Assembly: GCA_002404835.1 (NCBI GenBank)
Contig: DHKM01000039.1
Coordinates: forward strand, 1-19,140
Direction: 5' to 3'
From: Caryophanales bacterium UBA4694
GTDB taxonomy: Bacteria; Bacillota_I; Bacilli_A; RFN20; CAG-288
Length of the DNA stretch: 19,140 nucleotides
Shown: piece after piece, positions 9,082 to 18,000 of the stretch
Position numbering within the stretch: position 1 is the stretch's first letter
Layout of the letters: every line of letters starts with the position of its first letter
The notes under the pieces: generated by a model
What the model was told of the DNA's origin: nothing
The model's input: only the letters and a program-made list of their open reading frames with translations
The model's database searches: none
Position numbers and translations under genes: made by a program

Positions 9082-9246
9082 TTTGTCAGAGGCTTCTCTC
9101 TCATCATAATGATAACCAAACAAGCAGTATCATTACCCCAAAAAAGCAACAGTGACAAACTTCCATCCGTATTTTTCATGGCTGTTCAGATCCGATTTAA
9201 GCATTGCGTAATTGTTTCCCGAAAAGAGCTGGTATTCGTAATTCAT
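9078..9246 (-). pseudogene. Small DUF4177-like gene, broken by a one-base frameshift
   Basis: Reading the minus strand from an ATG at 9246, with AGGTGG 8 bases upstream, gives 37 residues beginning MNYEYQLFSGNNY and containing EKYGWKFVTVAFLG. It then stops at TAA (9135-9133) just after a run of six T and four G (9144-9136). Dropping one base there continues as GNDTACLVIIMMREKPLTN and stops at 9080-9078. The combined ~55-residue pattern (aromatic-rich first strand, helix, GW-x-hhxV strand, hydrophobic last strand ending in basic residues) is that of small DUF4177-like proteins; that assignment is by eye. It lies 110 bases after the dam-like gene, at the end of the same operon. Its stop shares three bases (9079-9081) with the protease stop on the other strand. 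Function unknown. The break could be decay, a homopolymer sequencing error or recoding. Confidence 0.5.
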
Positions 9247-9356
9247 GGGAAAAACCACCTATTGTTTTCCAAGGGGTCTTGTTTCCTTACGTACTCCATG
9301 ATTGCAAGCCAATTGAGACCCATCCACTAATCTAAGTTCTTATAGTAAAACAAGCA

Positions 9357-10274
9357 CTACTTTAAAGGTATTCCGCTAAATGATTCTTCTACTGGTTTTC
9401 CAATAATCAGAAGTTCGTTAACATATCTTCTGTTGCAAGCTTTTCCAGCAATGGTTCTCGCAAGTCTGAGCTTATTCTCATCCACAATCGTGTACAAGAA
9501 ATAATCATCAGTACTTTTTGTATAAAGTTGTTTTATAAATCCAGTATTGGAATTGCTGATGGCAACGCAAATTCCTTTGCGGAGCAATTCATCACAAATA
9601 TCTTTTAGTTCTTTCTGTTCTTTTCTTCCAAATCCCTGTTTAGTGTAAGAAGTAAAACCGCTTTGCAAAGGCTCCACATCGTAGGGTGGGTCAAAATAGA
9701 CAAGATCGCCTGATTCAGCCAAATTAAGAACTTTCTTATAATCACCTTGAACAAAGGAAATATTATTAGAAATAATATAATCATGAGCCGCCATAACACT
9801 TTCCAAGCTAGGCAGTGAAACTTTATCCTGATGATTCCATGGGACGTTGTTATGTCCCATGGAATTGACTCTCCAAATCCCATTGAAGCAGGACTTATTG
9901 AGGTAAACGAATCGAGCGGCTCTATCGACCTTTTTGTATTTCTTCATGAAATCAGCCTCTAAATCACGATTTCTGATTTCATAGTAAAAAGTTTCAGAAT
10001 GGTAGGGTGCAAAATCTTTCTGCAATTTCTCATACAAACCTTCTGGGTCGTTTTTCAAAACGTTATAAAAATTAATCAATTCGGGGTTTTGATCGATGCC
10101 AACAGCATTTTTGTGTTTTAAATAGAACATCAAAGCACCGCCACCAAGAAATGGTTCGAAGTAGGTGGCACCAGGTCTCAAAAGCCCGTCATCATAAAAA
10201 CGAGAGGCAATCACAGGGGCAAGTCTTCTTTTACCTCCAGCCCACTTGATTACCGGATATACAGTCTTCTCCAT
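9357..10274 (-). CDS. Dam-family (D12 class) DNA N6-adenine methyltransferase
   Basis: This 305-residue SAM-dependent adenine methyltransferase belongs to the Dam/DpnM class. The N-terminal motif is IKWAGGKRRL (about 9-18). The SAM-binding segment FEPFLGGGALMF follows, then the catalytic DPPY at 195-198 in the context VYFDPPYDV. Its length is slightly above E. coli Dam (278). Its ATG overlaps the stop of the 159-residue gene as TAATG, and it has little ribosome binding site of its own, so it depends on translational coupling. Placed in an operon with a helicase/nuclease and an SMC-like ATPase, it most likely marks self DNA for that system rather than acting as a housekeeping Dam. The target may be GATC or another short site; the sequence does not tell. 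No gene for a cognate small restriction enzyme is beside it. Confidence 0.92.
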   Translation of the reverse strand: MEKTVYPVIKWAGGKRRLAPVIASRFYDDGLLRPGATYFEPFLGGGALMFYLKHKNAVGIDQNPELINFYNVLKNDPEGLYEKLQKDFAPYHSETFYYEIRNRDLEADFMKKYKKVDRAARFVYLNKSCFNGIWRVNSMGHNNVPWNHQDKVSLPSLESVMAAHDYIISNNISFVQGDYKKVLNLAESGDLVYFDPPYDVEPLQSGFTSYTKQGFGRKEQKELKDICDELLRKGICVAISNSNTGFIKQLYTKSTDDYFLYTIVDENKLRLARTIAGKACNRRYVNELLIIGKPVEESFSGIPLK

Positions 10275-10753
10275 TAGAACGGATCCACGCTTTTATTAAG
10301 TTCTTCCAAATAGGAAGAAACCAGTCTTACAAACGTTTCCTTTTCATCTCCGGTGATGCCTTTTTTAAAAGAGGATAATTCACCATCAAGCCATCCTCTT
10401 CCTACGGAGTTGGCAATCCTCATCAAATCATCAACGATTTTTTTGAGGAGGTCGCCATCGCTTCTGACATCTTTAAATTGATAGCCTTTCTGAGCCGAGT
10501 AACGTTCTATAAGGATATCAACGGCGGTATCATAACCCGTGTCGGTATCATCGCGCCATTCGCTTCCTTTGGAATCAAAGGAATCGTTTATATGTTCTGC
10601 ATAGCTTTCGGGATATTTTAGGCCATATCCTGCAAGGAAAACGAAACTGCCTTTGGTAGACAATCCGAAATTATCATTCAAGCCCTTTAGTAGATAGATT
10701 AACGAACTATCAAACTGTTTGTTTGCAAATTTAGCAATTGTTTTTTCGCTCAT
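10274..10753 (-). CDS. 159-aa protein resembling Dnd-system-associated small proteins
   Basis: This is an acidic soluble protein of unknown activity. The region STKGSFVFLAGYGLKYPESY (about residues 33-52) resembles the signature of small proteins linked to Dnd phosphorothioation loci (the type annotated Dnd system-associated protein 4), where a similar 'tk..v.vfaAalGl' segment is found. A distant relation to the ribbon-helix-helix-like DndE is another possibility. This is recognition by eye, not a search. The ATG overlaps the stop of the DndD-like ATPase (ATGA), with GGAGG 6 bases before the ATG, and the gene's stop overlaps the methyltransferase start, so the product is probably made in step with both. 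No catalytic motif is seen. It is probably a DNA-binding or scaffolding partner of the ATPase. Confidence 0.6.
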   Translation of the reverse strand: MSEKTIAKFANKQFDSSLIYLLKGLNDNFGLSTKGSFVFLAGYGLKYPESYAEHINDSFDSKGSEWRDDTDTGYDTAVDILIERYSAQKGYQFKDVRSDGDLLKKIVDDLMRIANSVGRGWLDGELSSFKKGITGDEKETFVRLVSSYLEELNKSVDPF

Positions 10754-12765
10754 CTTGAACCTCCGATATTATTCAAATCTAAGATAGAGTGGAATTCGAC
10801 CAATGAAGTCGAAGGCCCGTTTTTCTTCAGGTAATAGACCTTTCCAACCTTGTTTCCCTGGTCAAAGAACCCTATTTCACTGGATGTGAGCTCCGTGTCA
10901 ATCGGCGTCAGAATCCATTGCTTAACGACAGTCGGCATAAGCTGAATCAGGCTTTGACGGTTTCGCAAATCCAAATTGCTGAAAGGAGTGTCCATAACAA
11001 GAGGGAAATTACACGTAGGCTTTGCGTTGGAAGCCGTTGCAGTCAATCCCATTACGAAGGCCATGGATGCAAGAAGTTTCTGACCAGCTGACATTTGTCC
11101 AAACGTTTCCTGCCCATTTGCTTTATAAACCTTAATACTGTAGTCATCATCAAGTTTGAGCTGAGTAAAAAGCGCTTTATCATCTTCGGACAGTAATTTG
11201 AGGAAGAACTCGTTTGCACGAGCTGATATTTCTTGCTGTGCCTCTTTCAGGTATCGTTTCTTTAAGTCCTTAAGCTTATTTCTGGTTTCGTTATAGAAAG
11301 CATATTGTTTTTGTTTTCCGCTTTGCATGGCGGCATCTTCATTCAACCGATCGATTTTCTTCTGAATATCGCTTTCTTTGATTTTTAAGTCGGAAAGGGA
11401 ATCGTTTTGGCTATCAAGTTCGTTTTTCTTGCCCTTAATCAAGGCATCAAAAGATCCTTCGTTTCTGACAGACTCCATGATTTTGGAATTCAGATCTTCG
11501 AAGGTCTGGTCATCAGGCAATTTCCCCTCTTCTCGAACTTTTTCTTTCTGCAATCTTTGAATTTCCTGGATATGGCTTACAACCTGCTTAAGATTTTCCT
11601 CAAAAGAGGTACCGCTTCCTTCCTCGATTTTGTGAGAATTCAGTCTAGCACGATTAGACATCTCAAAAGGGACATTTGCACTATCATTGAGTGAATTCAA
11701 GTAATTCATCAAATGATGGCGTTGTTCAGGGGTGAGAGGGTTGTCGCAGCAGATGCATTTGTTCGAATCAAGAATCATCCGTACAATATCTGCACCGCCT
11801 TTTTTATCCACTGAGAGCTTGTCAAAAGTCTCCTTGCTTTCCTTCCCAAAGGAAGAATAGATTCCCTTCAAAAGGTAACTTGGAGCCGATTGTTTCAAAA
11901 CTGTCAACGCAGAATTCAATAGCTGCTCTTTGATATCTATTGATTCTCTTAATTTTCCAATATCAGCAACAATTTCACTATATTCTTTAAGGCTTTCGGC
12001 ATGCTTCAAAGCATTGTCATATTCCTTTTGATATTCCGATATTTCTTTCTCCAATTCTTCAATTTCGCTTGTGGCAACGTCAATTTCATTTTTGGTATTT
12101 TTCAAATCTGTATTTGCATGTGCCAAATCGGAAGCCGTTTTCTGAGAAACAGCGCCTTTAGAAACCTGGGACGACAAATAAGCCAATGCTTCAACCGTCT
12201 TGTCAAGGTCGTTGATATTCAGCATCTTTTCGATGATTTTCTGAAGCTCCAGTTTAGTATTGCGGTCGTTCTGCTTAAACAAGTCAGTGTACTTCACGCC
12301 ATCGAAGAACAGAAAGCCACGAATGTTCTCACCAATGATGGAGTTCATGAAGTTGTCGATCTTCTTCTTATCCCATGGACATTCGATGCCTTCTTTGAAA
12401 AGATGCGTCTCGACGTGCTCGTTGTTCTGGAGAATATGCCCGTTGATATTGTTGGCCTGGATAGTTCTTTGAATTTCGTATTTTGCGCCATCCTCCGTAA
12501 AGGTCACCGTGACAGTGCAAGAAGCACTCTTGCCATTGGTTAGCAACGGAGCGCTGACCATGAAGTCCTTATCATCTGCGATTTGGAACTGCTCATATTT
12601 TACCGTTCCGAACAAACCAAAAAGAAGGGCCATCAAAATACCAGTTTTGCCGGCTCCGTTTTCGGCACGGATAACGGTCACGTTTTTTTCTCCAGCTGCA
12701 AAGTCAATCATTGTCTCTTCGCTGAAGCGACGATAATTCTTCATTTTAAGGGAAAGGAGTTCCAT
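10750..12765 (-). CDS. DndD-like SMC/Rad50-type ATPase
   Basis: This 671-residue ABC-type ATPase has split head domains. Walker A is AENGAGKTG (34-42), a central coiled-coil spans roughly 190-540, the ABC signature is MSAGQK (558-563), and Walker B is VMDTPFSNLD with Asp592. A cysteine pair at the hairpin tip, CICC (C337 and C340 form the CxxC), is the Rad50-type zinc hook expected half-way along the coil. Length and layout match DndD of DNA phosphorothioation systems, but RecF/AAA_23-type defence ATPases look similar. The start has AGGAGGGG just upstream of ATG 12765. It lies 1 base after the 60-residue gene and overlaps the 159-residue gene by 4. In such systems the ATPase senses or holds DNA and licenses a nuclease or helicase; its role here is inferred. 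Confidence 0.88.
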   Translation of the reverse strand: MELLSLKMKNYRRFSEETMIDFAAGEKNVTVIRAENGAGKTGILMALLFGLFGTVKYEQFQIADDKDFMVSAPLLTNGKSASCTVTVTFTEDGAKYEIQRTIQANNINGHILQNNEHVETHLFKEGIECPWDKKKIDNFMNSIIGENIRGFLFFDGVKYTDLFKQNDRNTKLELQKIIEKMLNINDLDKTVEALAYLSSQVSKGAVSQKTASDLAHANTDLKNTKNEIDVATSEIEELEKEISEYQKEYDNALKHAESLKEYSEIVADIGKLRESIDIKEQLLNSALTVLKQSAPSYLLKGIYSSFGKESKETFDKLSVDKKGGADIVRMILDSNKCICCDNPLTPEQRHHLMNYLNSLNDSANVPFEMSNRARLNSHKIEEGSGTSFEENLKQVVSHIQEIQRLQKEKVREEGKLPDDQTFEDLNSKIMESVRNEGSFDALIKGKKNELDSQNDSLSDLKIKESDIQKKIDRLNEDAAMQSGKQKQYAFYNETRNKLKDLKKRYLKEAQQEISARANEFFLKLLSEDDKALFTQLKLDDDYSIKVYKANGQETFGQMSAGQKLLASMAFVMGLTATASNAKPTCNFPLVMDTPFSNLDLRNRQSLIQLMPTVVKQWILTPIDTELTSSEIGFFDQGNKVGKVYYLKKNGPSTSLVEFHSILDLNNIGGSR

Positions 12766-12766
12766 A

Positions 12767-12949
12767 TTAGTTCCCCTCCTTTTCTTTATAACAGGCGTTC
12801 GCCAGTTTCGTGACTTCTTCCATGTTCAAATTACCATCGGAATTTTCAAACATGCTCAAAATGCCAAGTGCAAGCTTAGCTTCCTCCGGTTCGAATTCCT
12901 TTTGTATGTCTTGTTTAATTTTCTGATTCTTGAATTCGTTTTCAGGCAT
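12767..12949 (-). CDS. Small unknown protein (60 aa) between helicase and ATPase genes
   Basis: I do not recognise the family. It is a charged, helical protein. A segment near residues 34-46, ENSDGNLNMEEV, looks like an EF-hand-type loop (Asp-Gly at loop positions 5-6, a hydrophobic residue at 8, Glu at 12) but lacks the acidic first position, so calcium binding is doubtful. It is real by context: the GAGGAGG site is 9 bases upstream of the ATG, it starts 4 bases after the helicase stop and ends 1 base before the ATPase start, and the reading frame fills the gap exactly. Such tiny gene-pair linkers are often adaptors between the flanking proteins. Confidence 0.72.
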   Translation of the reverse strand: MPENEFKNQKIKQDIQKEFEPEEAKLALGILSMFENSDGNLNMEEVTKLANACYKEKEGN

Positions 12950-12953
12950 CCTT

Positions 12954-14042
12954 TCAATCCTCCTCTATCTCATCATCATCCTTCATCTTCCAAGGACTTT
13001 CTTTCGTGTATTCGGATAAACTATTATGTTTTATTAAATATTGTATCATTTCATGATCGTCTTTATTCTTGGAAAGCCGATAAAATTCAGCCACACGCGC
13101 CAGTTCACGCTTCACAACCTTGGATGCATCTTCATCAGAATAAAAGGCTGATTCCGGAGCTATTGTGACAAAATCATAAATCTCTGCTGTTTTGTCTGGA
13201 TAACGATCGGACTTTCTTAACACACGACCACGTCGTTGGATAAATTCACGAGGGTTAGTCGAACTAGCCAAAATATACTCTGCGTGGCAATTCGGTATAT
13301 CAACGCCTTCATCAAGGCATTGAATGGCGACGAGGACATCGATATTTCCGTCATTGAAGCTGTTCAGGATTGCCTGTCTGTCCTCGTTTTTTGTGCTGGC
13401 GACTATCCCGTGGACTTTAAGGCCGAAACGGATCTTGATCTCTTGAATCATCGAATCAACCTGCTCATCGAATACATAGACGATGGAGCCGGTTTTGTCC
13501 CGAATCTTGGAAAACAAATTGAAAAAGTCGTTCCATTTATTCTGAGCGCTTTTGGATATCTTAGCTCTCTTCTCCAAGGCCCGTTTCAAATCTTCGGAAA
13601 GCGATTTTCCATCTAGACCATCCGTCTTTGAGAGTTTGGCGATTTTATCGGACATCGAGATGAATTGAGCCATTTCCTCATTGGTCAGTTGGCTAAGGAT
13701 GATATGGTAGTTATAGGGGCATAGCTTTTGGTTCTGAATGGCTTGTTCCATAGAGTACTCAAAAACGCTTGGGCCAATTGTCGCTGAGATATACGAGGTT
13801 CCCTTTTCATCAAACCATCTTTCGGGAGTGGCAGACAAGCCAATCCGGTAAGAATCGTTTCGTGGCTTGAATGTTCGCATTATCTTAGGAGTTCCGAGTT
13901 TATGGCATTCGTCAAAAATATAGACAAAGTTACCTTTCGCCCGTTGTACCGCGTTCTGAAATTTCAAGTCGGTGAGACTGCCATAAGTCGTGATAGCGAA
14001 AACGGACTCGCTGCCATCGAAGAATTTCAAATCACAGGCCAA
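12954..14042 (-). CDS. C-terminal half of interrupted PLD/SF2 helicase (motor motifs II-VI)
   Basis: This is the continuation, in the same frame, of the upstream PLD-helicase fragment. The only thing between them is one TGA codon at 14054-14052 followed by three sense codons. It carries the remaining SF2 motifs (numbered on the joined protein): DECH at 380-383, SATP at 406-409, LDEGVDIP (motif V) and QRRGR at 605-609 (motif VI). The stated start is a TTG at 14042, and no ribosome binding site precedes it. A separate active polypeptide is therefore unlikely unless translation reinitiates, since the Walker A lysine is on the other fragment. With read-through or correction the full protein would be 698 codons, a normal size. 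The TGA sits where FNRND-?-FSK would fit a Trp (TGG to TGA, one base). The end is a TGA, 4 bases before the next ATG. Confidence 0.85.
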   Translation of the reverse strand: MACDLKFFDGSESVFAITTYGSLTDLKFQNAVQRAKGNFVYIFDECHKLGTPKIMRTFKPRNDSYRIGLSATPERWFDEKGTSYISATIGPSVFEYSMEQAIQNQKLCPYNYHIILSQLTNEEMAQFISMSDKIAKLSKTDGLDGKSLSEDLKRALEKRAKISKSAQNKWNDFFNLFSKIRDKTGSIVYVFDEQVDSMIQEIKIRFGLKVHGIVASTKNEDRQAILNSFNDGNIDVLVAIQCLDEGVDIPNCHAEYILASSTNPREFIQRRGRVLRKSDRYPDKTAEIYDFVTIAPESAFYSDEDASKVVKRELARVAEFYRLSKNKDDHEMIQYLIKHNSLSEYTKESPWKMKDDDEIEED

Positions 14043-14051
14043 TTTTGAAAA

Positions 14052-15050
14052 TCAATCGTTGCGATTAAATGCGCACTTATGGATTATTGGCGAGTCGAAG
14101 ACTTTGTCGATTGCCTCTTCCCATTGATCAATTAACGTGGTCTGAGGAACGCAAACCAAGACAACAGAATTTCCTTTTTCTTCGATGATTTGTTTGACGG
14201 CCAGAAGACTGGTAAACGTTTTTCCCGTGCCGGTAGCCATTGATAAAATTCCACGATATCCGTTGGCTTTTAGGGCATGTATAGCCTCTATCTGATAGTC
14301 ACGTGCTTGGATACTGCTGCCGCTTTTCGCATAGCCATTCACCAAAGATATAAGGCTTTCATACGGATTCTTATCGCTCGCCATTCGCTTATAATCAATC
14401 TTCACGATTTCTGGCAGCTCAAGAAGGAAATAGTTTTCTGGCTTTCCTTCCCAATCATCTTTCCAAATGCTTTCGAATGATTTGATATGTCTGTCTTCAC
14501 CCAGGCGCCAGGAACAGAAAACGCTCAAAACCTCAAGGTTATTAATAGCATTTCCAGTAGCATTAAGGCTGCCGTTAGTACAAATGGTATTCCCTTCGGA
14601 ATCGTACCAGAAGGAAACCTTGGGATGGTAGATGTTAATTGCCGAAGTCTTGTGGACAAGCAAATGGACATCAAGGATATCCTGCGAAACCATCCAGGCC
14701 AGATAATTCAAAGTCCATTCTTTTCCGGCTTTCGTAACAGAATCCAAAGCGTTTTTGACAAGGATGTCCTCGAGAATTTTGTCGGTTTTTGCCTTTTCAC
14801 CCTTCTGGAAAGATTCAAATTCCTCTTCTCCGACTCGAACAGAAGTCAAAAGAACCATCTTACCGCCATGCTTTATGAATTCAACGAGACCTTCCTTGGC
14901 CAAATCAACCCATCCAGAATCAAAGAAACCCGTTCCCATATGAAAGATAGTCGCTTCCTTCAGACATGGGATGACTATCTCTTTATAGGGATCACTATTC
15001 CCTGTTGATAGGTTCGTTGGCAAAACAGAGTCCAAGTCTTTAAGGCTCAT
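14052..15050 (-). CDS. N-terminal half of interrupted PLD/SF2 helicase (PLD domain and helicase motif I)
   Basis: This fragment has a phospholipase-D-type nuclease domain followed by the start of a superfamily 2 helicase. The PLD half-site HPK (H142, K144) is followed by the GSLNATG segment (S161, N163), the layout of helicase-linked PLD domains. Walker A is ATGTGKT at 272-278. The fragment ends at TGA (codon 333) just before motif Ia/II would come. The start at 15050 is set by GGAGGTG 5-6 bases upstream; the longer in-frame ATG at 15128 lies deep inside the previous gene. It overlaps that gene's end by 11 bases. Related PLD-helicases occur in DISARM-like, Hma-like and similar anti-phage loci, where they translocate on and cut non-self DNA. 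Alone, this fragment has no complete motor. Confidence 0.87.
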   Translation of the reverse strand: MSLKDLDSVLPTNLSTGNSDPYKEIVIPCLKEATIFHMGTGFFDSGWVDLAKEGLVEFIKHGGKMVLLTSVRVGEEEFESFQKGEKAKTDKILEDILVKNALDSVTKAGKEWTLNYLAWMVSQDILDVHLLVHKTSAINIYHPKVSFWYDSEGNTICTNGSLNATGNAINNLEVLSVFCSWRLGEDRHIKSFESIWKDDWEGKPENYFLLELPEIVKIDYKRMASDKNPYESLISLVNGYAKSGSSIQARDYQIEAIHALKANGYRGILSMATGTGKTFTSLLAVKQIIEEKGNSVVLVCVPQTTLIDQWEEAIDKVFDSPIIHKCAFNRND

Positions 15051-18000
15051 TGGGCACCTCCACGATAGAACCATAGAACCATTTGGAGAATATAGAGCCC
15101 AATATTTGAATGTTCGCATGGTTATCAATTAGTTCCTGGTCCTTGAGTTCCTTTTGAATATCCGAAAGAGAAAGAAAACTTCCTGAATGGCTCTTTTCAA
15201 CATACAAACGGATTAAGTCAGAATACTTTTTTCTTCCGTTAGTAGCTTTTTTGTTAATCAGCAAACCGCGGAAATAAGCAGAAGTTATCGCAATATCATT
15301 TTCAGGAATGCACCAATTCGAAAGCTCGGAATCAGAAAGAACTGAGGCCATTTCCATAGCCTTGTCACCGAACTGCCTTGCATATCCAGAATATCTAAGT
15401 CTGTTTATGGCGGTAAGAGAAGTTATGAAGATCTCATCGCCATAGCATTCATCAAGAACATCAGAGGCTCCTTTAATAATTTCATCGGTAATTTGCAAGT
15501 CACTTTTCAGAATCAAGGCGTCGCTGTCGACAAAATAAGCCCATCCTGAATAGAAGTCCGAACTGCTGATAGTCCCAGTAAGATGGAATTTTTGGAAGAA
15601 GCTCTCTGTTTCTTTTTTTGTAAATGTTTTGCCTTTGAAATTGCTCATAGCCATGTCTTGCTTGGTTTCAACCGGCTTATCAAAGGCCGATATGCAATCA
15701 CAATGATGGGAAAAGTGATATTTGCTGATATGGTACCGCTCTGCCATCGCATCAAGAAAATAAATCAGTCTTGACGGGTTGTTTCCGATCCTATTCTCTT
15801 GCAAGAACACGTTTCTAGAATCATCGAAATAAATGTGACTGCCAATGATGTCATAGGCATGGCAAAAGCCCTGCAAGCTGATTTTTTCGTCAATGAAAGG
15901 CATTAACTCTTCAAATTCGACTTTTGTCCACTTGAACCAAGACTTTAAGACAAGAGTGTTAGAGTCGTACTTTGTCAGATTGAAAATCTGCTGGAGGGCA
16001 GGGTTCTTCAGATGAAGGTCGCGCAATAGGTCATCCACTTTCACAATCGGTCCTTTTTCGAAAATGTAGTGCTCAACCATATCGGAAAGAGATTTTTTGC
16101 CATTACATGAAATTCTTAAGCTCCGTCCGCCGAATTGGAAGCCGTCCGAAGCATATACGGAAGCGATACCATATAAAAAGTAGCCATTGTCGATTCCAAC
16201 CGACAGAAGTTCGTCCTTGTGCTTTTCATATAAAGAGAGACCAGTGAAACCATAATGTCCGAAATCTTCTTCATCAAGTATTCTCTTTACCGTGTTAATT
16301 TGCTCTTCGGTTATAAAGGCAGGGCTGACATAGACACTCATGCCACGGAGAATGACGCCGCTTCTAAGAACATCACTTGAAATAGCCCGATAGGAAACGA
16401 TCTTCATATAGGGTGCATTGGCTCGGTAATATTGCATCAGTTCGTCTTCGTCTTTATTGACGTCGTATCCTGCAGGCCCTTTCGAAATCAGGTATTCTTT
16501 TCCAATTTCCTTCAGGGATATTTTCGAAGCCATGTACTGAGGATAGGGGTTGTATTGGAGATGATAGGAAATCTTATTCAGCCAACCATAAAGGCCGAAA
16601 CCATTCTTCAGATAAAAATCATCCAAATAACCGCAATCCTGCAGATAATCGGAATTGGAAACCGTGTTTTTGATTTTTTCGATCATCATTTTGCTCGATT
16701 TCCTCAAAATAATGCCGAGCTCGTCATCCGCGTAATATTTAGAGGCTTTATTCTTCGTGCAGGAATACAAGCCTGGTATTCTCTTCGCAAAACAAACAGG
16801 GAGGAATCTTTGGATTTCAAACAAGGAGTCCATCAGCGATTCCGCAGGTTTTGATAAGACTTTTGCGGTTTTTGCCTCAATCTGCCGAATTCGCTCACGG
16901 GTTACGTTATATCTCTGCCCCAATTCTTCCAAAGTGATATCCGTCGTTTCTCTTAGATTCAGTATTTCTCTGTGCTTTTTGTGTGATTCGTTTCCATATT
17001 TTCCTAAATGATCATAGAAGTTTTGGATGAAACCAGGAATCCACAGAGAATAAACCTCGTGATCAATGGAAAAAGGGTCCGCTGGAGCTTTGCCCATCAA
17101 AGAGCAGCATAAGGAATCGATGACATTAAACGGGCGGAGGAAATAGTCCAAATATTCATCCTGCGCTAACAATTGGTAAGCATCAATAGGATGTTCTAAA
17201 ATCTTATCACCAATAAAATTCAAATTTAAAACGCCAAATTTTCTAAGATAGCTAGCGGCAAAGCAGCCAATTTGCGCAAGCTTCTGGCAAGACTCTTCAA
17301 GTGGGAGAGAAAGGAAAGGTGATTCAGCCTTGTTAAAATAATAAAAGCTTCCTGGATGGTTTCTGATGCATTCCAAGGTGAAATCGGATGGTGTTAGGAA
17401 TTCACGAAGAGAATGACTATTGCCAACCATCCCCAAAAAGGAATCGCGTTTCTTGCAAAAGCAAATTAATTCATCTTCATAAATGCCCACTAGATAAGAA
17501 TCGCAAAGCCTCTCAGTAAGGCCGTCGACTATCTTTTTTATGTCGCCTAATTTGAATTCAACCAAATCGCCGAATGTCTTATATCCTGCATTTGCATAGA
17601 CTTCCTTCGCTTTTTTATCCATCGAAAAGAAAGAAGAAACAAAACGAATCCAAAACCTAGGCGAGCAGACCCCTGTCGCAGAATCAACCGGATTGCTCAC
17701 TAATGGCGGCTCGCTTTCTTCATTTGAATCCGAACCCCGTTTTCCGAAAAACTCATTTGAAAAAAATAATTCAGATTCTTCATTTCTTATATCTTGAAAT
17801 CCAGCTGAAGAATCATTCGAATCATCAACCTCAATAAAATTTTCCGACTCTATGACACTACCATTCCCCTTACACGTTTCAGTTGAAGAAGACCCACAAG
17901 CTTCTGAATCGTCCTTTGGCAAAATGGAAGTTTCGGTCTCGTTTTCTGGATTTTGACCATAAAGGTGTTTGTTCACAATCGAAAATGATGGATTATCGAG

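Noticed and set aside
9109..9330. 73-residue plus-strand frame after the protease
   Set aside because: No ribosome binding site, no recognisable pattern, and the opposite strand gives a better small gene.
12001..12543. 180-residue plus-strand frame opposite the ATPase
   Set aside because: Phe/Ile/Leu-rich translation of an antisense coiled-coil region; a shadow, no start signal.
14052..14054. TGA read as tryptophan (Mycoplasma-type code)
   Set aside because: TGA ends hsdS and the DndD-like gene in clean ATGA overlaps and also ends both XRE genes; long genes use TGG freely. Reassignment does not fit.
15051..15128. Longer start for the PLD-helicase
   Set aside because: The extra residues lie inside the end of the previous gene; GGAGGTG points to 15050.
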